From positions 1-9,382 of the forward strand of contig CAKXAF010000065.1 in the NCBI GenBank assembly GCA_934869045.1: a stretch of 9,382 nucleotides of DNA, given 5' to 3'. A program made the translations under genes and the position numbers. The notes beneath the pieces were generated by a model. That model searched no databases. It was not told the DNA's origin and saw nothing but the letters and a program-made list of their open reading frames with translations. Positions 6,929 through 9,382 of the stretch are shown one piece after another. Within the stretch, counting starts at the first letter, position 1. Every line of letters starts with the position of its first letter. Source of the stretch: an uncultured Nitrososphaerota archaeon. GTDB lineage: Bacteria > Bacillota > Clostridia > Oscillospirales > Ruminococcaceae.

Positions 6929-8148
6929 GCATCTACATCCACCATATCCTTTACCTGGATGGGTTTTCCGGTTCGGATGCTTTCGTTGGCGCTGATCCCG
7001 ATCAGAGCTGACATCGCGCCTTCCCGGGAGCCCGCATGCTGATGGAGCGGGGTAGGATCGGTTCCTCTTAGCAGCGCCTCAAGAATGCGCTCATCCGCAC
7101 CGCCGTGGTTTCCCTGCCGGGGAGGAATATCGTAAGCAATCCGGTCGCCCTGGCGGGTGTAGACCCGGATGTGAAAGAGCGGATCCCCAGCTTCAGCGGC
7201 GGAGTCGCTGGCCCAGGATTCCATCCGTCCATTCGTTCCATTGACGGAGATCTTCCAGCCTTCGTAGGGGGTGTAGGCGACCAGGGAGTAGGTCAGCAGG
7301 GCGTTCCCGGAATATCTGACGCTCAAGGACATGTTGTCGTACATGTTGATGGAACCGTCGAAGGGGCAGCTGTCCAGAAGATAGCCGTCGGCGTCCTCAC
7401 AGTCAAAGTACATCTCGCGAATAAATGGGTCGTTCCCCCCCTTGAAAACGAATTCGCAGGTCTTTCGGCGGGAGCAGGTGCGGCAGGTTTTTCCGTGTTC
7501 CCGGCGGTCCTTCCCGAAAAAGTCCAAACTGCCGTTGGCGTAAACAGTTACGGGATCCTGTTCGATCAGCCAGTTGACTACGTCGAAGTGATGGGTCGCC
7601 TTATGCACCAGAAGCCCGCCGGAGTTTTCCAGCATCCGGTGCCAGCGCCGGCAGTAGCTCGCGCCGTGGGACGGCCCCAGCATCCATTCTAAGTCGACGT
7701 TCAGGACTTTGCCTACCGCGCCACTGAGCATGACCTCCTTCATTTTTTCCATATGGACCATGTAGCGCATGTTGAAGATTACGGAGATTCTGCGGTTGTT
7801 GCGGCGTTCGGCCTCTAAGATCGCCTGACAGCGGTCCGCGCTCATGGTCATGGGCTTTTCGCAGATGACATCCATCCCACGGTCCAATGCCCGGATAACG
7901 TAATCGCTGTGAAACCGGTCCACAGTGGTCACGATCACGGTATCGGGACGGGTTTCATCCAGCATCTGGTCAAAATCCGTGTAAGCTGGCACGCTGCCCG
8001 GAAGATGCTCCGAAACGTATTTGACACGCTTGGGGTTGATGTCGCAGAGCCCTACCAGCTGTGCACAGTCCTGGAATTTTTCACAAATCGGCTTTCCATA
8101 GGACATGTAGCCCCTTCCGCCGGTTCCGACGATTGCGATTCGTTTCAA
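6919..8148 (-). CDS. Gfo/Idh/MocA family NAD(P)-dependent oxidoreductase
   Basis: This is a cytoplasmic sugar or sugar-acid dehydrogenase-like enzyme of 409 residues and the first gene of the importer operon. The N-terminal Rossmann domain has GTGGRGYM (8-15) and Asp36 after the second strand. CEKPMT (96-101) carries Lys98, the family's catalytic and cofactor-contacting lysine. The second domain has SGGLLVHKATHHFDVVNWL (176-194), in which the usual GG-x4-D-x3-H-x2-D pattern appears as an HKATHHFD variant, with His186 and Asp189 as the likely active-site residues. An insert holds Cys222, 225, 231, 250 and 261 (CRTCSRRKTC ... C ... C), which may bind a metal. GNHGGADERILEALL (347-361) is a family-typical C-terminal helix. 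The start is TTG 8148, preceded by AAAGGAGA at good spacing. The enzyme probably acts on the imported sugar; substrate and reaction direction are unknown. Confidence 0.92.
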   Translation of the reverse strand: MKRIAIVGTGGRGYMSYGKPICEKFQDCAQLVGLCDINPKRVKYVSEHLPGSVPAYTDFDQMLDETRPDTVIVTTVDRFHSDYVIRALDRGMDVICEKPMTMSADRCQAILEAERRNNRRISVIFNMRYMVHMEKMKEVMLSGAVGKVLNVDLEWMLGPSHGASYCRRWHRMLENSGGLLVHKATHHFDVVNWLIEQDPVTVYANGSLDFFGKDRREHGKTCRTCSRRKTCEFVFKGGNDPFIREMYFDCEDADGYLLDSCPFDGSINMYDNMSLSVRYSGNALLTYSLVAYTPYEGWKISVNGTNGRMESWASDSAAEAGDPLFHIRVYTRQGDRIAYDIPPRQGNHGGADERILEALLRGTDPTPLHQHAGSREGAMSALIGISANESIRTGKPIQVKDMVDVDALV

Positions 8149-8163
8149 AATAAAGTCTCCTTT

Positions 8164-8179
8164 CGTTACACGTGAAACA
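8164..8179. promoter_or_regulatory. parS: parS-like ParB/Spo0J binding site
   Basis: The 16-mer CGTTACACGTGAAACA matches the Firmicutes parS consensus TGTTNCACGTGAAACA at every defined base except the first. The CACGTG core and the GTT/AAC flanks, which matter most for ParB contacts, are intact. It lies 15 bp upstream of the oxidoreductase start codon, just before its ribosome binding site. One near-match can occur by chance somewhere in a genome, but is unlikely in any given 9 kb. Binding is not demonstrated. Confidence 0.5.
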
Positions 8180-8301
8180 TTTCCTAGTAGGGGCGTTTCG
8201 AATTCAGGCCTCCTTCCCTTTGGCGCCAGAGACAGAAGTATTTTCTCGTAAATTCTGCTGTGTCAGGGAATTTTTAATGACAAGGAGTTTTATTATGTGT
8301 T

Positions 8302-8315
8302 GTTTTGCACAAAAC
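8302..8315. promoter_or_regulatory. Inverted repeat GTTTTG-CA-CAAAAC in the leader
   Basis: Perfect 6-bp arms flank a 2-bp centre. Its centre (8308.5) lies 22 bp, about two helical turns, from the centre of the 16-bp palindrome at 8323-8338, so the two could be paired binding sites for one or two repressors on the same DNA face. The sequences of the two repeats differ, so one protein binding both is not obvious. Confidence 0.35.
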
Positions 8316-8322
8316 GTAGCTC

Positions 8323-8338
8323 TCATTAACGTTAATGA
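8323..8338. promoter_or_regulatory. 16-bp perfect palindrome, probable operator of the importer operon
   Basis: TCATTAACGTTAATGA is its own reverse complement. It covers about +11 to +26 of the predicted operon transcript, a classic repressor position. The central AACGTT resembles LacI-family operators, which have a CG centre, but it does not fit the CcpA cre consensus at its ends. The ROK regulator encoded downstream is the other candidate binder. Which protein binds cannot be told from sequence. Confidence 0.6.
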
Positions 8339-8355
8339 ATTGATATCATGTTCTC

Positions 8356-8384
8356 ATCATAGTATAAAATCAAAAGAATATCAA
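8356..8384 (-). promoter_or_regulatory. Main promoter of the importer operon
   Basis: On the minus strand TTGATA (8384-8379) and TATGAT (8361-8356) are separated by exactly 17 bp, each one or two bases from the sigma-A consensus. The predicted start is near 8349. It lies in an AT-rich island and points at the oxidoreductase gene, with a palindromic operator right after the start. Confidence 0.7.
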
Positions 8385-8422
8385 GGGTTTTTATGTGATT
8401 TATCCAAGAATATGGGTATAAG

Positions 8423-8452
8423 ATTATGAAATCTAACAAAAGGCAAGTGCAA
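8423..8452 (-). promoter_or_regulatory. Possible second upstream promoter
   Basis: On the minus strand TTGCAC (8452-8447) and CATAAT (8428-8423) are 18 bp apart. It lies about 67 bp upstream of the better promoter and points the same way. The region is very AT-rich, so chance matches are frequent. Confidence 0.3.
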
Positions 8453-8510
8453 TCTATAAAAAATAAAAAAATAGACCTCTGAATTTGTCTCCAAAACGTG
8501 TTTTATCTGC

Positions 8511-8558
8511 AAAAAGACGCATACAGAATGGCAAAATCCATTCTGTATGCGTCTTTTG
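8511..8558 (-). terminator. Terminator of the GH25 lysozyme gene with a 20-bp perfect stem
   Basis: The arms 8512-8531 and 8538-8557 are perfectly complementary over 20 bp with a 6-nt loop (CAAAAT). On the minus strand the stem ends in a run of five Ts. It starts about 30 nt after the lysozyme stop codon and insulates that gene from the importer promoter region. The plus-strand side also ends in TTTT, so it may work in both directions. Confidence 0.85.
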
Positions 8559-8589
8559 TCGGGAAAAAGCGCCGGCGAAACGTCTGCCG

Positions 8590-9382
8590 CTACTCTTGGG
8601 AACCGCTGGTAAAGTACAGGTTCAGATCCACGTCCCCATCAATGCCGTCTACCGTGCCGGTGCTGGTATACTGCCACATCTGGAACTGGTAGGGGAAAAA
8701 GGGCGTCCGGTAATACTGGGCCAGCCACTTGCCGTATTTGTCCAGGCGGGAAAAATCCATCTGCGCGATGAACCATTTGGTGTTTGCGTAAATCATGGGC
8801 TGATAGCCCGCCTCCGCCACACGGTCACAAAAAGCGATGGCGATGTCAGTTGCCATGACGGAGTCCAGATCGTCTGTCCGGGCGTCTGCCGCAAAGACTT
8901 CCTCCTGGTCAAAAACCACAGGAAAATCCAGCTGCCGGCCGCTGAGAGTGTCCAGAACCAGTTCTGCCTCTTCGATTCCTTCCTCCACGGTGATCGCCTG
9001 AGAGTAAAAATAAACCCCTACTGCCAGTCCGGCCTCCGCGGCGCCTTTCAGGTTTTCCTCGAACCGGTCGTCAAGTTTTAAGACGCCGGACTGCCCATAC
9101 CCCCTTAGCCCCAGCCGTATCATGGCAAAATCAATACCGTCTGCGGCTACTTTTTCCCAGTCGATCTTTCCCTGATGGGTGGATACGTCGATACCGGTCA
9201 GGGCCTCCGGACCATCCTCCGGGCGATAATACAGCCGTCCATTTTCCCGCACCAGATTGCTCCAGTCGTAGGAATTTTTCGAAAGCTCCGGATCGATGGG
9301 CTGATAGACGATGCCGCCCGCGTCCTTATATACGATAGCGTCGTCAAAAAAGCGCTGGATAAATTCCGCGCTGACACCATAC
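8590..9382 (-). CDS. GH25 family lysozyme (1,4-beta-N-acetylmuramidase), C-terminal part; 5' end outside window
   Basis: This enzyme cleaves the MurNAc-GlcNAc bond of peptidoglycan outside the cell. The frame stays open to the right edge, so the GTG at 9252 is not the start; 263 residues are visible. Counting from the edge, residues 1-62 are an N-terminal region (EFIQRFFDDAIVYKDAGG...) before the catalytic domain. That domain starts with TGIDVSTHQGKIDW, with Asp65 as a conserved catalytic-site residue. FPVVFDQEEV carries the D-x-E pair Asp158 and Glu160, the expected acid and partner. YQPMIYANTKWF and the closing QFQMWQYTSTGTVDGIDGDVDLNLYF are standard GH25 strands that end the barrel. No cell-wall-binding repeats follow. 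A signal peptide or membrane anchor would be upstream, unseen. It could serve cell-wall turnover or be phage-derived; no phage genes are visible. Confidence 0.93.
   Translation of the reverse strand, partial: YGVSAEFIQRFFDDAIVYKDAGGIVYQPIDPELSKNSYDWSNLVRENGRLYYRPEDGPEALTGIDVSTHQGKIDWEKVAADGIDFAMIRLGLRGYGQSGVLKLDDRFEENLKGAAEAGLAVGVYFYSQAITVEEGIEEAELVLDTLSGRQLDFPVVFDQEEVFAADARTDDLDSVMATDIAIAFCDRVAEAGYQPMIYANTKWFIAQMDFSRLDKYGKWLAQYYRTPFFPYQFQMWQYTSTGTVDGIDGDVDLNLYFTSGSQE

Larger units (their letters stand above)
8149..8349 (-). other. Long 5' leader of the importer operon
   Basis: From the predicted transcript start near 8349 to the TTG start there are about 200 untranslated nt, long for a simple sugar operon. 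Within it are the palindromes described separately, a weak stem TGTCA (8261-8265) with TGACA (8278-8282), CAGAA/TTCTG-type pairing near 8232-8256, and GAAAC (8174-8178) with GTTTC (8195-8199) around a CCTAGTAGG-like centre. I recognise no known riboswitch or T-box, and no leader terminator with a T run. Confidence 0.4.

Noticed and set aside
8323..8338. The 16-bp palindrome as a CcpA catabolite-response (cre) site
   Set aside because: The outer bases are CA/TG in place of the TG/CA of the cre consensus; only the centre fits.
8172..8429. Open frames on the plus strand across the importer promoter region
   Set aside because: The region is AT-rich non-coding DNA with promoter and operator signals on the other strand; the frames show no domain and no ribosome binding site.
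8396..8510. A/T-rich repeats near 8450-8480 as an origin or centromere-like array
   Set aside because: Only simple A runs and short imperfect repeats are present; there are no DnaA boxes and no regular iterons.

Overview
The window looks like chromosomal DNA of a fairly GC-rich Gram-positive Clostridia member, most likely an Oscillospiraceae/Ruminococcaceae-type gut anaerobe. The reasons are strong AGGAGG-like ribosome binding sites, a lipobox-anchored solute-binding protein, an LplA/LplB/LplC-type sugar importer without its own ATPase, a ROK regulator with an N-terminal winged helix, a GH25 muramidase, and GC-rich genes split by AT-rich promoter islands. The taxonomic call is inference; no rRNA or other marker gene is present.

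Layout. The left edge (1-395, + strand) is the C-terminal end of a radical SAM/SPASM protein that starts outside the window. After a gap with a promoter comes a complete short prephenate dehydrogenase gene, tyrA (593-1471, +). It converges on a minus-strand ROK regulator gene (2692-1532), and the two share a bidirectional terminator hairpin. The ROK gene has its own extended -10 promoter.

From 8148 down to 3145 lies a minus-strand operon: a Gfo/Idh/MocA oxidoreductase, an extracellular solute-binding lipoprotein, and two permease subunits of the CUT1 oligosaccharide-importer class. It ends at a terminator at 2917-2950. No ATP-binding subunit is encoded, so a shared MsmX-type ATPase elsewhere probably powers the importer. 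The likely job is to capture and import a glycan-derived saccharide and then oxidise, reduce or epimerise the sugar. The downstream ROK protein is the natural candidate regulator. The substrate cannot be read from the sequence.

The AT-rich stretch 8149-8589 is the control region of this operon and the densest non-coding part of the window. It holds a good sigma-A-type promoter (8356-8384), a 16-bp perfect palindrome just downstream of the predicted transcript start (8323-8338), a second inverted repeat 22 bp from it, a leader of about 200 nt, and a 16-mer at 8164-8179 that matches the ParB/Spo0J parS consensus at all but one position. The right edge (8590-9382, minus) is the C-terminal part of a GH25 lysozyme gene that runs past the window; it ends at an unusually long, perfect 20-bp terminator stem.

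Most of the window is ordinary carbohydrate-uptake and housekeeping content. I see no CRISPR array, IS element, tRNA, rRNA or defence system. The observations most worth checking are the parS-like site inside an operon leader, the promoter/operator arrangement, and a ROK regulator that has lost the zinc and sugar-kinase motifs.
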